From a virus: DNA of 64,000 nucleotides. Location of the stretch: positions 1 to 64,000 of IMG/VR virus record IMGVR_UViG_3300035698_030167. The stretch is one strand, 5' to 3'. A program made the position numbers and the translations under genes. Under the pieces are notes generated by a model, which worked only from the letters and a program-made list of their open reading frames with translations, searched no databases and was not told the origin of the DNA. Of this stretch, positions 40,826-48,194 are shown one piece after another (the stretch's first letter is position 1; each line of letters opens with the position of its first letter).

Positions 40826-42054
40826 ACATTATATAGTTTTTTTAAATAGCTTATAAGTTCTTCATAGTGTTCTCCTAACTCTTCCCTTGAAGCTACATTT
40901 GTTTTCATAACTGATTTTGTAGGATAAGACTGAACAAAGTTAGTAAAATGTTTATCTACAATCTCAGTATTGTAAGCGGCAGGATTATTATAAATGGGGC
41001 ATCCTGGAAATGGAGTAAAAAGGGTAGCAATCCATTTATCAGGTTTTGCTTCTTCAATAAATTGCTTTGTTTTTTCTATTGATTCCCATGTTTCGCCTGG
41101 CAATCCAGTCATAAGAAAAGCTTTTGCTCTAAGTCCAAAACTTTTGGCTAGTTTGATAGCTCTTTTATGAACTTCAATCGTTTCTCTTTTATCTATTAAC
41201 TTCAATACATTATTATCTCCACTTTCAACACCAAATCCTATTTCTTTACATCCGCTTGATACTAACAATCTACAAATCTCAGAGTCAAGTAAATCAGAGC
41301 GCGTTGAGCATCTATATTGAATATCTAAATTTTTTAGTTGTTCCGCCATTTTCCTAAATCTTGGCTTATTGTTGATAAAGTTATCGTCAAGAAAGCGAAA
41401 ATGTCTACAATTATATTTATCTATTATTTCCTTTATTTCTTTTATTACGTTTTCTACACTTCTAAATCTTACTGGCTGGGGTAAATTTGCGCAAAATGCG
41501 CATCTCCAAGGACATCCTCTACTAGTAATAATCGTAGTAGCAATAGGGCTATCATCTTTTCTAAAAATATATCCATCCCATAAATTTTTTGAAACTATTG
41601 CTTCATCATTCATTAAGTGTCTGGCGGGAAATGGTATTTTATCAACGTCCTTGTCATTCTTTTTTACTAGATTAGAATTGACTATCCCGCGAACGCCATT
41701 ATTTACAATATCTAAAATAACATCTTCGCCTTCACCAATAACAACTACATCAAAATGATTTTTGACGCTTTCCGGAAGCCATGAAGCATGAGCACCTCCT
41801 ATAATAGTTATTCCATCAACATTTTTAGAAACTTTTATTTCATTTTCAATTTGAGGAGTAGTAGCAGAAAAGCAATAAAAATCTGCTGATGGTATATTTT
41901 TGATAGTATTTTCATTTTTCCTCATGTCAAAAACACTAACTTCATGGCCGTTTTTTTCTAATACGGCGGCTATATAAAGCAAACCTAATGGAGGATACAC
42001 CATAGGGTCAAAATCAAGTGCGTCTTTAGGAACTACTATAAGTATTTTTTTCAT
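40822..42054 (-). CDS. B12-binding-domain radical SAM protein, 410 aa
   Basis: N-terminal cobalamin-like Rossmann domain (KILIVVPKDALDF, VYPPLGLLYIAAVLEKNGHE, ITIIGGAHASWLPE), then radical SAM cluster SRGCPWRCAFCAN at about 180 and barrel (RFLDDNFINNKP, EIGFGVESGDN, GLPGET). Family members methylate or rearrange diverse small molecules, lipids or peptides; the substrate cannot be told. No obvious partner gene apart from the small one overlapping its start (ATGA). Confidence 0.85.
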   Translation of the reverse strand: MKKILIVVPKDALDFDPMVYPPLGLLYIAAVLEKNGHEVSVFDMRKNENTIKNIPSADFYCFSATTPQIENEIKVSKNVDGITIIGGAHASWLPESVKNHFDVVVIGEGEDVILDIVNNGVRGIVNSNLVKKNDKDVDKIPFPARHLMNDEAIVSKNLWDGYIFRKDDSPIATTIITSRGCPWRCAFCANLPQPVRFRSVENVIKEIKEIIDKYNCRHFRFLDDNFINNKPRFRKMAEQLKNLDIQYRCSTRSDLLDSEICRLLVSSGCKEIGFGVESGDNNVLKLIDKRETIEVHKRAIKLAKSFGLRAKAFLMTGLPGETWESIEKTKQFIEEAKPDKWIATLFTPFPGCPIYNNPAAYNTEIVDKHFTNFVQSYPTKSVMKTNVASREELGEHYEELISYLKKLYNV

Positions 42055-42269
42055 AGCAGTTTTTCATAAAGTCTGTTCATGTCAAAATTTAGTCCAGTTA
42101 TTTTTATATTGTCTCCTTTATAGTCTTTCAATAATAATGCACTAAAATTTCCCATCATTTTTTGCGGTTTACCAATAGGGTTAAATCCACTAAAAAAAGG
42201 CACTTCTTTTTTCATTTTTTTTATTAGAGCATCAATGTCTTTTTCTACGCGAAAAACATATAGTTTCAT
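42051..42269 (-). CDS. Hypothetical protein, 72 aa
   Basis: MKLYVFRVEKDIDALIKKMK... with GFNPIGKPQKMMGN. Overlaps the radical SAM start by 4 nt, so co-translated; 3 nt after tRNA-Asp. Possible partner protein. Confidence 0.65.
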   Translation of the reverse strand: MKLYVFRVEKDIDALIKKMKKEVPFFSGFNPIGKPQKMMGNFSALLLKDYKGDNIKITGLNFDMNRLYEKLL

Positions 42270-42272
42270 ATC

Positions 42273-42344
42273 CGGCCTATAAGAGAATCGAACTCTTAGC
42301 CTTGGAGAGACAATCCAAAATGTTAGCCATTACACCAATAGACC
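42273..42344 (-). tRNA. tRNA-Asp(GUC)
   Basis: Acceptor GGTCTAT/ATAGGCC, anticodon loop TTGTCTC on TTGGA/TCCAA, T-arm AAGAG-TTCGATT-CTCTT, discriminator G73 as for Asp. Purine 37 is replaced by T. Confidence 0.8.
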
Positions 42345-42452
42345 ATTTTGCCAGGCTCAAACTGGCTCCGCGATATTTCCCACTCGCTTGATTGTTATTA
42401 CTTATATTCCGCCTCGCATTAGATTTCATCTCTCGCTTAAGCGGTATAATTA
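42345..42452 (-). other. Structured spacer between tRNA-Ser and tRNA-Asp
   Basis: 108 nt, GC-richer than the surroundings. Contains CCGC...GCGG, GCGA...TCGC and a perfect GCCAG-TTTGAGC-CTGGC arm resembling a tRNA T-arm, but no acceptor stem. A 50-codon frame (MKSNARRNISNNNQ...) also crosses it. Either an RNA element or a decayed tRNA. Confidence 0.35.
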
Positions 42453-42537
42453 CGGAAGCGGTAGGATTTGAACCCACGAAGCTTTCACCTTCTAGTTTTC
42501 AAAACTAGCGCCTTAAGCCAGACTCGGCCACGCTTCC
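42453..42537 (-). tRNA. tRNA-Ser(UGA)
   Basis: Acceptor GGAAGCG/CGCTTCC, anticodon loop TTTGAAA on CTAGT/ACTAG, long variable arm, G73. Confidence 0.92.
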
Positions 42538-42675
42538 ATTTTTCTCTTTCTCAACATATTCTTCTATAGTTTTTGCTATATATTGTTCTGCTGTAAGATT
42601 TATTTTCTTACCCTCTTTCTCAGCCATATCATATAGATCATGTTCTATTTTTACTTCTACTTCTACTTTTTTCAT
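42505..42675 (-). CDS. Ribbon-helix-helix-like small protein, 56 aa
   Basis: MKKVEVEVKIEHDLYDMAEK...LTAEQYIAKTIEEYVEKEKN: a beta strand and two helices as in Arc/MetJ repressors. The last 11 codons read into the tRNA-Ser gene. Possible small DNA-binding regulator. Confidence 0.5.
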   Translation of the reverse strand: MKKVEVEVKIEHDLYDMAEKEGKKINLTAEQYIAKTIEEYVEKEKNGSVAESGLRR

Positions 42676-42689
42676 TATTCTATTTCCTT

Positions 42690-42760
42690 TACTCCTGCTC
42701 GGAATTGAACCGAGGTCTCCTGATAGAAAGTCAGATGTGCTACCTCTGCACCACAGGAGC
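42690..42760 (-). tRNA. tRNA-Glu(UUC)
   Basis: Acceptor GCTCCTG/CAGGAGT, anticodon loop CTTTCTA on TCTGA/TCAGG, T-arm CTCGG-TTCAATT-CCGAG. Confidence 0.87.
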
Positions 42761-42765
42761 TAATT

Positions 42766-42993
42766 TTATAAATGTTTTCTTTCTTGAATAGTTAGCTTTT
42801 TTTTATTGCTAAGCCAATTAGAATGTCTTGGATTTCCGCATCCCTCGCAGCTACAAATTTGCATATTTTCAGCTATTCTGTGAGCGTTTTGTTCTATATT
42901 TTTATAAGTATATCCCCAACTCTTTATTATCTTGACTGCTCTATTTATTTTTGCAAAATGCTTTTTTCTTCTATAATTTCTTGTTCTATTCAT
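42766..42993 (-). CDS. Conserved-looking basic Cys protein, 75 aa
   Basis: MNRTRNYRRKKHFAKINRAV, then CSCEGCGNPRHSNWL. The MNRxRNYRR..H..K start and C-x-C-x2-C-GNPRH motif recall a small zinc protein frequent in bacteria and phages. Very basic; probably binds RNA. ATGA overlap with the upstream zinc-ribbon gene. Confidence 0.75.
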   Translation of the reverse strand: MNRTRNYRRKKHFAKINRAVKIIKSWGYTYKNIEQNAHRIAENMQICSCEGCGNPRHSNWLSNKKKLTIQERKHL

Positions 42994-43145
42994 GCTACAA
43001 AAATAGGATCATTACTTTTTATAGCTATTTTATGGCAAAAAGGGCATCTAAATCCTTCTAGTGGCATAACATAATACATTAGTGTCTCTTCGTAAATAAT
43101 AAATTTGCCGCAATGCGGACAATAAATAGGAGTTTTATTTACCAT
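42990..43145 (-). CDS. Zinc-ribbon protein, 51 aa
   Basis: MVNKTPIYCPHCGKFIIYEE...GFRCPFCHKIA: two C-x2-C pairs forming a zinc ribbon. CAAGGAG ribosome site. Preceded by a long structured leader. Confidence 0.65.
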   Translation of the reverse strand: MVNKTPIYCPHCGKFIIYEETLMYYVMPLEGFRCPFCHKIAIKSNDPIFVA

Positions 43146-43293
43146 ATTTTCTCCTTGTAAAAAGTTAGGGCTTTACGTTATTACTAACACGGCAACTTTT
43201 TATTTATTGGTTTTGAAATAAAAGTATATTACTTTTTATCCCCTTTGATTTATCTTTAGTGCCTGCGAATAACCAAAACCCTAACTATTATTT
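43146..43293 (-). promoter_or_regulatory. Structured 5' leader of the zinc-ribbon gene
   Basis: About 148 nt from the -10 box to the ATG with no gene. GTTAGGG near its 5' end can pair with CCCTAAC just before the Shine-Dalgarno, enclosing a nested TTGGTT/AACCAA pairing. A ligand-sensing or protein-binding leader is possible. Confidence 0.45.
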
Positions 43294-43322
43294 ATCTTAT
43301 CATTTCTTTTGTTTTTTGTCAA
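43294..43322 (-). promoter_or_regulatory. Sigma70-type promoter
   Basis: TTGACA, 17 nt, TAAGAT; -35 overlaps the end of the 43319-43807 gene. Confidence 0.82.
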
Positions 43323-43807
43323 TCCCAAAGATTGCTAAAATACTTAGAGAAAAGTTTCATCCCTTTTTGATACCTTTCATCAAGTTCATTTGCTTTTTCT
43401 TTATTGTATTTTGGAATAAATGCTTTTTCTACGCCAAAAACATAACCACTAGCCGCATAGTTAAAAGTCCAAATCATTTCATCAAGTGTTTTTTCCCAGT
43501 CTTTTAAGCCTTTTTCAAAATCTTCATCGCTAGCATTTTTGGAAAAATCGCATGGCATGCTATGTCTTTCCATTTTGCGAAAAGCCTTCAATCTTTTTAC
43601 AATAATCTCAGCTAAATGAGAATCTAATCCCCACAAATCACAATCACTATATCCTCTAAATAGTTTTTGAATATTCCATTTAGTATGTTTAGGAAAAAGT
43701 GGAATTTCTCTAACTAAAAACCAAAAAGCTGATTTGTACCAAGTTAATTTATAGCCATTATCTATTTCATCCATAAGGTCTGAAACAGGGCGAAGTTCTT
43801 TATCCAT
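43319..43807 (-). CDS. Conserved-looking phage protein, 162 aa
   Basis: GYSDCDLWGLDSHLAEIIVK, RLKAFRKMERHSMPCDF, KTLDEMIWTFNYAASG. The R-G-Y-S-D-x-D-x-W-x-L-D-x-x-L motif and WTF segment are familiar from hypothetical proteins of many large phages. Acidic, helical; no known activity. Confidence 0.75.
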   Translation of the reverse strand: MDKELRPVSDLMDEIDNGYKLTWYKSAFWFLVREIPLFPKHTKWNIQKLFRGYSDCDLWGLDSHLAEIIVKRLKAFRKMERHSMPCDFSKNASDEDFEKGLKDWEKTLDEMIWTFNYAASGYVFGVEKAFIPKYNKEKANELDERYQKGMKLFSKYFSNLWD

Positions 43808-43819
43808 ATTTTATCCTTT

Positions 43820-44119
43820 TTAATAACCATCTAAAATCCAAACCCAACCAGAAACTAAAAAAGCTATAGTACTTAAAGTAGCCAAAATAATAAATATAAT
43901 AACCCACCCAATGCTTTTTAGAACAATAAGAAAAAGTAATGGACTAAGTCCCAAAACTATTAAAAATAAAGTATATAAAACACTAATAGCTACTTTATCT
44001 TCCATATTTTCAGCATTTTCCCATTTATTTCCAAATGCTAAAAAAGCTTTCTTAATAGTTAAAATTAAACTAAAAATAGGCAATAAAATTATTTTTACTA
44101 TATTAATCAATGTATCCAT
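43820..44119 (-). CDS. Membrane protein, 99 aa, one of two paralogs
   Basis: MDTLINIVKIILLPIFSLIL..., three or four hydrophobic helices. Shares the order of helices and the motif EDKVAIxxLxTLFLI with the gene at 59597. Unknown function. Confidence 0.7.
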   Translation of the reverse strand: MDTLINIVKIILLPIFSLILTIKKAFLAFGNKWENAENMEDKVAISVLYTLFLIVLGLSPLLFLIVLKSIGWVIIFIILATLSTIAFLVSGWVWILDGY

Positions 44120-44130
44120 ATTTCCTCCTA

Positions 44131-44218
44131 CGGAAAACCTGGGAGTCGAACCCAGTCGCCGGATATAAACCGACGCACAGTTTAGCGAACTGCTGCATTA
44201 CCGTCCTGCCCGTTTTCC
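44131..44218 (-). tRNA. tRNA-Ser(GCU), aberrant
   Basis: Acceptor GGAAAAC/GTTTTCC, loop TCGCTAA on GCAGT/ACTGT, long variable arm, T-arm CTGGG-TTCGACT-CCCAG, G73. Positions 8 and 33, normally U, are G and C, so it may be impaired. Confidence 0.72.
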
Positions 44219-44227
44219 ATAATATAT

Positions 44228-44386
44228 TTACGAAATCTTAGCTTTTTTAAGCTGTTCAGCGGAACATTCTGACAAAAACTTTTTGCCAAGTTTTCTTAAA
44301 GAACGCGGGGCTAATTCTTTTCCACCTAATATTCTCCTAATTCCATAGGGATTACTAGAACTTTTTGATTTACCTGACGTTGCCAT
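44228..44386 (-). CDS. Small basic protein, 52 aa
   Basis: MATSGKSKSSSNPYGIRRIL... ending QLKKAKIS. AAAGGAG ribosome site. Gly/Ser-rich start and basic core suggest RNA or DNA binding. 17-nt overlap with the next upstream gene. Confidence 0.55.
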   Translation of the reverse strand: MATSGKSKSSSNPYGIRRILGGKELAPRSLRKLGKKFLSECSAEQLKKAKIS

Positions 44387-44600
44387 TTTTTATCTCCTTT
44401 AATATATCTTCTTCATTTTGCCAAATATAGTTTTTCAAATAAGAAACATGCCTACTTATATAAGTTTCAATAACATTATTTTTTATATATTTTGACGCAC
44501 AACTAGCTAAATAATCCTTTAGCCTGGCATCAACATTTAGTTCAACAATATTATTTTTACGAAACAATCCTTTTCTTTTTATTACAACTTTTATTTTCAT
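44370..44600 (-). CDS. Hypothetical protein, 76 aa
   Basis: MKIKVVIKRKGLFRKNNIVE..., start at ATG 44600, just after tRNA-Leu; the longer frame would read through the tRNA. Helical C-terminal half. Confidence 0.55.
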   Translation of the reverse strand: MKIKVVIKRKGLFRKNNIVELNVDARLKDYLASCASKYIKNNVIETYISRHVSYLKNYIWQNEEDILKEIKNGNVR

Positions 44601-44602
44601 AT

Positions 44603-44685
44603 TACCCCCACCCGGAATCGAACCGGGACGCATTTTTCAGCACAGATTTTAAGTCTGCCGACTAGGCCAATTCGTCTATAGGGGC
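44603..44685 (-). tRNA. tRNA-Leu(UAA)
   Basis: Acceptor GCCCCTA/TGGGGGT, anticodon loop CTTAAAA on GCAGA/TCTGT, long variable arm, T-arm CCCGG-TTCGATT-CCGGG. Confidence 0.9.
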
Positions 44686-45002
44686 TCTTTATATTTTGAG
44701 TTTTTATAAACATTGAAATACTTATCTTTAAACGCCTCTATCCCCATAGCAAAGGCGGTAAATTTACGCTTACGCATTTTTTTTATTTCTTCAACAGATT
44801 TATTAAGCGACCCTTTTTTCAATCTTCCAATATATTCTTCATATTCTTTTTTAGGCATCTCATAATTAGCCTTATATGAATAAAGAGTATTGTCCATATA
44901 GTTTTTCATAGTTAGTTTCATTAAGCGTCTCTTTTTATTATAATAAATATAAACTATAAAGCATAAAGCCATTATTAATAAATAAATAAATCCTTTTATC
45001 AC
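44676..45002 (-). CDS. Single-span membrane protein, 108 aa
   Basis: MIKGFIYLLIMALCFIVYIY then a basic cytosolic part with RKRKFTAFAMGIEAFKDKYF. Its stop lies within the tRNA-Leu gene; start overlaps the exported protein's stop by 4 nt. Confidence 0.65.
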   Translation of the reverse strand: MIKGFIYLLIMALCFIVYIYYNKKRRLMKLTMKNYMDNTLYSYKANYEMPKKEYEEYIGRLKKGSLNKSVEEIKKMRKRKFTAFAMGIEAFKDKYFNVYKNSKYKEPL

Positions 45003-45454
45003 TTTATCTTTGCCTCAAATCGAATATAAAGCTCTTCGTAGTTTCCTTCATAATCTAGATCAGCATAATAAAAAATCAAATAAGGCATAATAGGATGCAT
45101 ACAATAATGTCTAAACCCAAGCGTCCAGCTTTTAAACTCAAACCCAGCATCAACTCTAAACAAAGCAGTATTTGGAAAAAATGTATAATCTCCTTCACTA
45201 CTTAGCATACTAATCTTAGAACTTCCACCAACAAAAACATAATTAAATAAAACAAGGTGAACATCAAAATCAATATAAATAGAATGCTTAAAAGCCATAT
45301 CTTCTACTATTATGTCTTCATTAATATTATAAATAAGAAATGTTGATTTTGGTAAATAACCAATCTCAAACCCAATCGTTCCGGACAACCAGTCAAAAGC
45401 AAATGCCCCTGTTGCTATCAATAATAATAACATTATTAAAAATAATTTTTTCAT
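44999..45454 (-). CDS. Exported beta-barrel-like protein, 151 aa
   Basis: MKKLFLIMLLLLIATGAFAF is a Sec signal peptide. The mature part alternates aromatic beta strands (DWLSGTIGFEIGYL, HSIYIDFDVHLVLF, AGFEFKSWTLGFRHYCM, YEELYIRFEAKIK), as in an 8-strand outer-membrane barrel. Early promoter and membrane neighbours suggest cell-surface remodelling, for example blocking superinfection (inference). Confidence 0.72.
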   Translation of the reverse strand: MKKLFLIMLLLLIATGAFAFDWLSGTIGFEIGYLPKSTFLIYNINEDIIVEDMAFKHSIYIDFDVHLVLFNYVFVGGSSKISMLSSEGDYTFFPNTALFRVDAGFEFKSWTLGFRHYCMHPIMPYLIFYYADLDYEGNYEELYIRFEAKIK

Positions 45455-45474
45455 TTTTTCCCTTTTTTCTTTTT

Positions 45475-45503
45475 ATTATAAATCTTTTTTTATTTTTAGT
45501 CAA
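45475..45503 (-). promoter_or_regulatory. Sigma70-type promoter
   Basis: TTGACT, 17 nt, TATAAT; 21 nt before the ATG of the exported protein. Confidence 0.9.
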
Positions 45504-45516
45504 TTTGATTGGGCAT

Positions 45517-45572
45517 AAAAAATGCAAGTGCTATTTCAGGATGATTGATGATACAATCATAGCACTTGCATT
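45517..45572 (-). terminator. Long terminator hairpin
   Basis: ATGCAAGTGCTAT pairs with ATAGCACTTGCAT around an inner GATTG/CAATC hairpin, then six T. Confidence 0.9.
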
Positions 45573-45850
45573 AAAATAAGGCTGAACTGATGCAATCCCA
45601 CCGTTATATAGGAAAACATTCCTTGCCTTAGATAACTATTTCAATAAAAAATAAGCTAGGCGACTTCCAACGGAGTAGTCCTTCACAAAATACTAAATTA
45701 TAATAATAGCGCTCTGGTCTTGTGCCTTATAAGATTTAGCGTCAATATTAATAATATTTCGCTGCAACTTGACACGCCACCGCCTATGTCTGTCCATAAG
45801 TTAAGCGTCTTTCCGCTTTGTCATTTGCTATCATCTTTGACCTAGCTCTA

Positions 45851-45923
45851 TATCCCTTGCCAGATTTGAACTGAGCGTCTCCAAATTGAGAGTCTGGTAT
45901 CCTATCCACTAGACGAAAGGAAC
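45851..45923 (-). tRNA. tRNA-Glu(CUC) inside ncRNA 1
   Basis: Acceptor GTTCCTT/AAGGGAT, D-stem GTCT/GGAT, anticodon loop CTCTCAA on CCAGA/TTTGG, T-arm CTCAG-TTCAAAT-CTGGC (first pair C:C). Lies in the middle of the long RNA, so it must be processed out or is a structural module. Confidence 0.8.
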
Positions 45924-46270
45924 ATAAATATAGGTTGATTTCGCTCAGCCTATGAAAGCGCTTCCATTACGTCGGAAAAAACGCTTAGATTTTATATCAT
46001 CAAAACCATAAGAAAAAATGGATAATTGACGTTATCAACACGGCTGTTACTTACCAGCAGTAGCTATTTTGAAGACTGTCAAAATAACAAACAGGAACTT
46101 TATGACCGTTTCAGGCAACGTCTCTTGCGTTTGGTTAAAAACGTTTGAAAACCTCTGGCACTTTCGCCAGTAGTCAACTTATTCTCCACTAGTAGAAAAT
46201 AAGATTTACAGGAGGGTTTTACGACCTCACCCCAAACGGCAAACTCTGCTCAACTTTTTCTCATTAATTA

Positions 46271-46299
46271 ATTATAAATCTTTTTTTATTTTTTGTCAA
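46271..46299 (-). promoter_or_regulatory. Sigma70 consensus promoter of ncRNA 1
   Basis: TTGACA, 17 nt, TATAAT, identical over the promoter region to the one at 47531. Confidence 0.93.
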
Positions 46300-46304
46300 A
46301 TAAA

Positions 46305-47507
46305 TTATCTTCTATAATTTATCGTTCCTTTTGTTTTAAGTCTAATTACTCTTTCATTTTCTTCAACTAAAACTGGACTCTTTATAAAAATATTTCTACC
46401 AAGAGCAATATGATAACCATCTCTTTTTTCTGGATTTGTAATATCTTTTTCAATGATAAATTTTTCTTGTTCTTCTTTTGTAATATGAACGATACAACAC
46501 CACAACGCTGATTTCTTTAATATAACAGTGTCAAACTCACATCTACTTCTATAATCTTTTTGATTACCTTCAATTCCATTTATTATCCATAGTTTCTTTA
46601 TATGACCATTATAATGATTCATTATAGTATCACCATTTACAAGAAAATAAGCGTCACCCCTTAATTCAAATGATTTCTCTACAAAATCTTTAGTAATAGA
46701 AAACGGAATATTTCCAACAATGTGTTTTATATTATCTGGTAATGCATCTAATTCTAAAAAATTTTGTTTTGAAACGAAATTACTCATTGGTAATATATCA
46801 CTTGATAAACCTTCTTCTCCAAGCCACCTTCCATCAAAAGCACAAGGATCGAAACATTGTTTTCTATCAAGGTTTGAAGTTTCAAAAAATTGATCTATTA
46901 TATGCTGTGGTGTAAGCCAAATATCTTTAAGTTGTGTTTTTGGACTACATACAGCATCTCTTTCTTCTTTTGTTCCAAGAGAATTGAATCCAACAGCTTT
47001 TAATTTTTGATTTTCTTCTATTGTTATAAAATCAATTGATTGCTTATTTAAGATAGTTATAATATCTTCTGTCGTAATTTCCTTAGTATTATTATCTTTC
47101 TTTTTTTTCGCTAACTCATAAACTGTTGTTAATAATGATTTATTGGAAATGTTATGATCTAATGTAATATAATGACCTACATTATGACATTTCTCAACTG
47201 TTTTAAAATTAGACGAGAAAAACTTCCCATATCTATTCTTTAATATTGCGCTATCTCTTCCAAGTAGAAAGAAATCAACAATTTTTACATTATGTTCTTG
47301 GCATAGTTTAAAAGCATCGTTTGAAATTCTTATATCTTCGATTGGCCTTGGCATTAAAATTTTTGTTAAAATTCCACCGTTGCTTCCGCCACCTCTCAAA
47401 ATCTCTTTTGTTGCTTCTTTTGTAGTTTCTTTATCAAGAGCAATAGACATTACCACTCTAATATGCTCGGCACAAGCTCTTGTTAATCTCTTAGCGTTAT
47501 TATTCAA
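46305..47507 (-). CDS. Methyltransferase-like protein, 400 aa
   Basis: TTG start with AAGGGAAAGGG. The C-terminal half has CFDPCAFDGRWLGEEGL (SAM-binding motif I) and IKHIVGNIPFSITKDFV, motif IV in the N-I-P-F form used by KsgA/Erm-type and some N6-adenine methylases. The N-terminal half has CHNVGHYITLDHNIS, a His-rich segment that could be a second domain. DNA or RNA substrate unclear. Own consensus promoter. Confidence 0.65.
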   Translation of the reverse strand: MNNNAKRLTRACAEHIRVVMSIALDKETTKEATKEILRGGGSNGGILTKILMPRPIEDIRISNDAFKLCQEHNVKIVDFFLLGRDSAILKNRYGKFFSSNFKTVEKCHNVGHYITLDHNISNKSLLTTVYELAKKKKDNNTKEITTEDIITILNKQSIDFITIEENQKLKAVGFNSLGTKEERDAVCSPKTQLKDIWLTPQHIIDQFFETSNLDRKQCFDPCAFDGRWLGEEGLSSDILPMSNFVSKQNFLELDALPDNIKHIVGNIPFSITKDFVEKSFELRGDAYFLVNGDTIMNHYNGHIKKLWIINGIEGNQKDYRSRCEFDTVILKKSALWCCIVHITKEEQEKFIIEKDITNPEKRDGYHIALGRNIFIKSPVLVEENERVIRLKTKGTINYRR

Positions 47508-47530
47508 ATATTTGCCCTTTCCCTTAATTA

Positions 47531-47559
47531 ATTATAAATCTTTTTTTATTTTTTGTCAA
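47531..47559 (-). promoter_or_regulatory. Sigma70 consensus promoter
   Basis: TTGACA, 17 nt, TATAAT; -35 overlaps the last codons of the 47546-47707 gene. Confidence 0.93.
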
Positions 47560-47707
47560 TCGTTTTCGACATAAAATCGCCAAGATATATATTAACAATA
47601 CATAAAACCGCGTTTATAAAAAAAACCGCAAAATTGCCACCAATTGCACCAACAATAGATGCAAGAAAACTTATTCCAGCAACAAAATAACAAAACTTAC
47701 CTTTCAT
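47546..47707 (-). CDS. Two-span membrane protein, 53 aa
   Basis: MKGKFCYFVAGISFLASIVG..., ATG 47707 with AGGAAAA. Paralog of the 58-residue gene immediately upstream (same helix order, I-x-x-V-G-G-N and LCI/LLACFLNVWMG). Confidence 0.6.
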   Translation of the reverse strand: MKGKFCYFVAGISFLASIVGAIGGNFAVFFINAVLCIVNIYLGDFMSKTIDKK

Positions 47708-47880
47708 TTTAATTTTTCCTGTTCTTTTTTTGTTATAAAATAACCCATCCATACATTAAGAAAACACGCAAGTAAATTAAGCATACAAATCCAAGTATTA
47801 CCGCCTACTATTATGAATGCTATAATTGCCATAAAACAAACACCAGCACAAAAAAAATTAATTTGCCCATATTTATTCAT
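47704..47880 (-). CDS. Two-span membrane protein, 58 aa
   Basis: MNKYGQINFFCAGVCFMAII..., two hydrophobic helices. ATGA overlap with its paralog downstream. Starts right after the stop of the 47881 gene. Confidence 0.6.
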   Translation of the reverse strand: MNKYGQINFFCAGVCFMAIIAFIIVGGNTWICMLNLLACFLNVWMGYFITKKEQEKLK

Positions 47881-48114
47881 TTAGTTCCATCCTATATCTT
47901 TCATTACATCTTCTATATTTATTTCTTTTATTTCTAAATTTGGAAAAGATGTTTCCAATATTGATATAGATTTCATAAATATGTTAGCTTGAATAGCCAT
48001 TCCTTGGAAAAATATTTTTTCTTCTGCATTATCAGCAGCTTCAGATTTAATCATTGCCATTTTTTCAGCAAAGTCAAACATTTCTTTTAATTTTTTTATA
48101 TCAACTTCTTTCAT
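47881..48114 (-). CDS. Hypothetical helical protein, 77 aa
   Basis: MKEVDIKKLKEMFDFAEKMA... mostly helical, acidic end. Lies 1 nt after tRNA-Cys. No family recognised. Confidence 0.6.
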   Translation of the reverse strand: MKEVDIKKLKEMFDFAEKMAMIKSEAADNAEEKIFFQGMAIQANIFMKSISILETSFPNLEIKEINIEDVMKDIGWN

Positions 48115-48115
48115 A

Positions 48116-48187
48116 AGCGCTGAGCAGGATTTGAACCTGCGATTGAAGATTTGCAGTCTTCCGCCTTACCAACTTGGCCATCAACGC
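48116..48187 (-). tRNA. tRNA-Cys(GCA)
   Basis: Acceptor GCGTTGA/TCAGCGC, anticodon loop CTGCAAA on GAAGA/TCTTC, T-arm GCAGG-TTCAAAT-CCTGC, U73. Confidence 0.92.
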
Positions 48188-48194
48188 AAAAGTG

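Larger units (their letters stand above)
45517..46264 (-). ncRNA. Candidate giant structured RNA 1 (about 750 nt)
   Basis: No gene of credible length on either strand. Bounded by a consensus promoter (46271-46299) and a long terminator hairpin (45517-45572). Many local hairpins, for example TTATTTTCTAC.../...GGAGAATAA and CTGGC-GAAAGT-GCCAG. Contains an intact tRNA-Glu. Size, phage setting, and tRNA association resemble GOLLD and ROOL RNAs; no covariance match was run. Confidence 0.6.

Noticed and set aside
42277-42477. 66-codon minus-strand frame between tRNA-Ser and tRNA-Asp
   Set aside because: Reads through both tRNA genes; only an internal 50-codon part could be translated and the hairpins fit an RNA element better.
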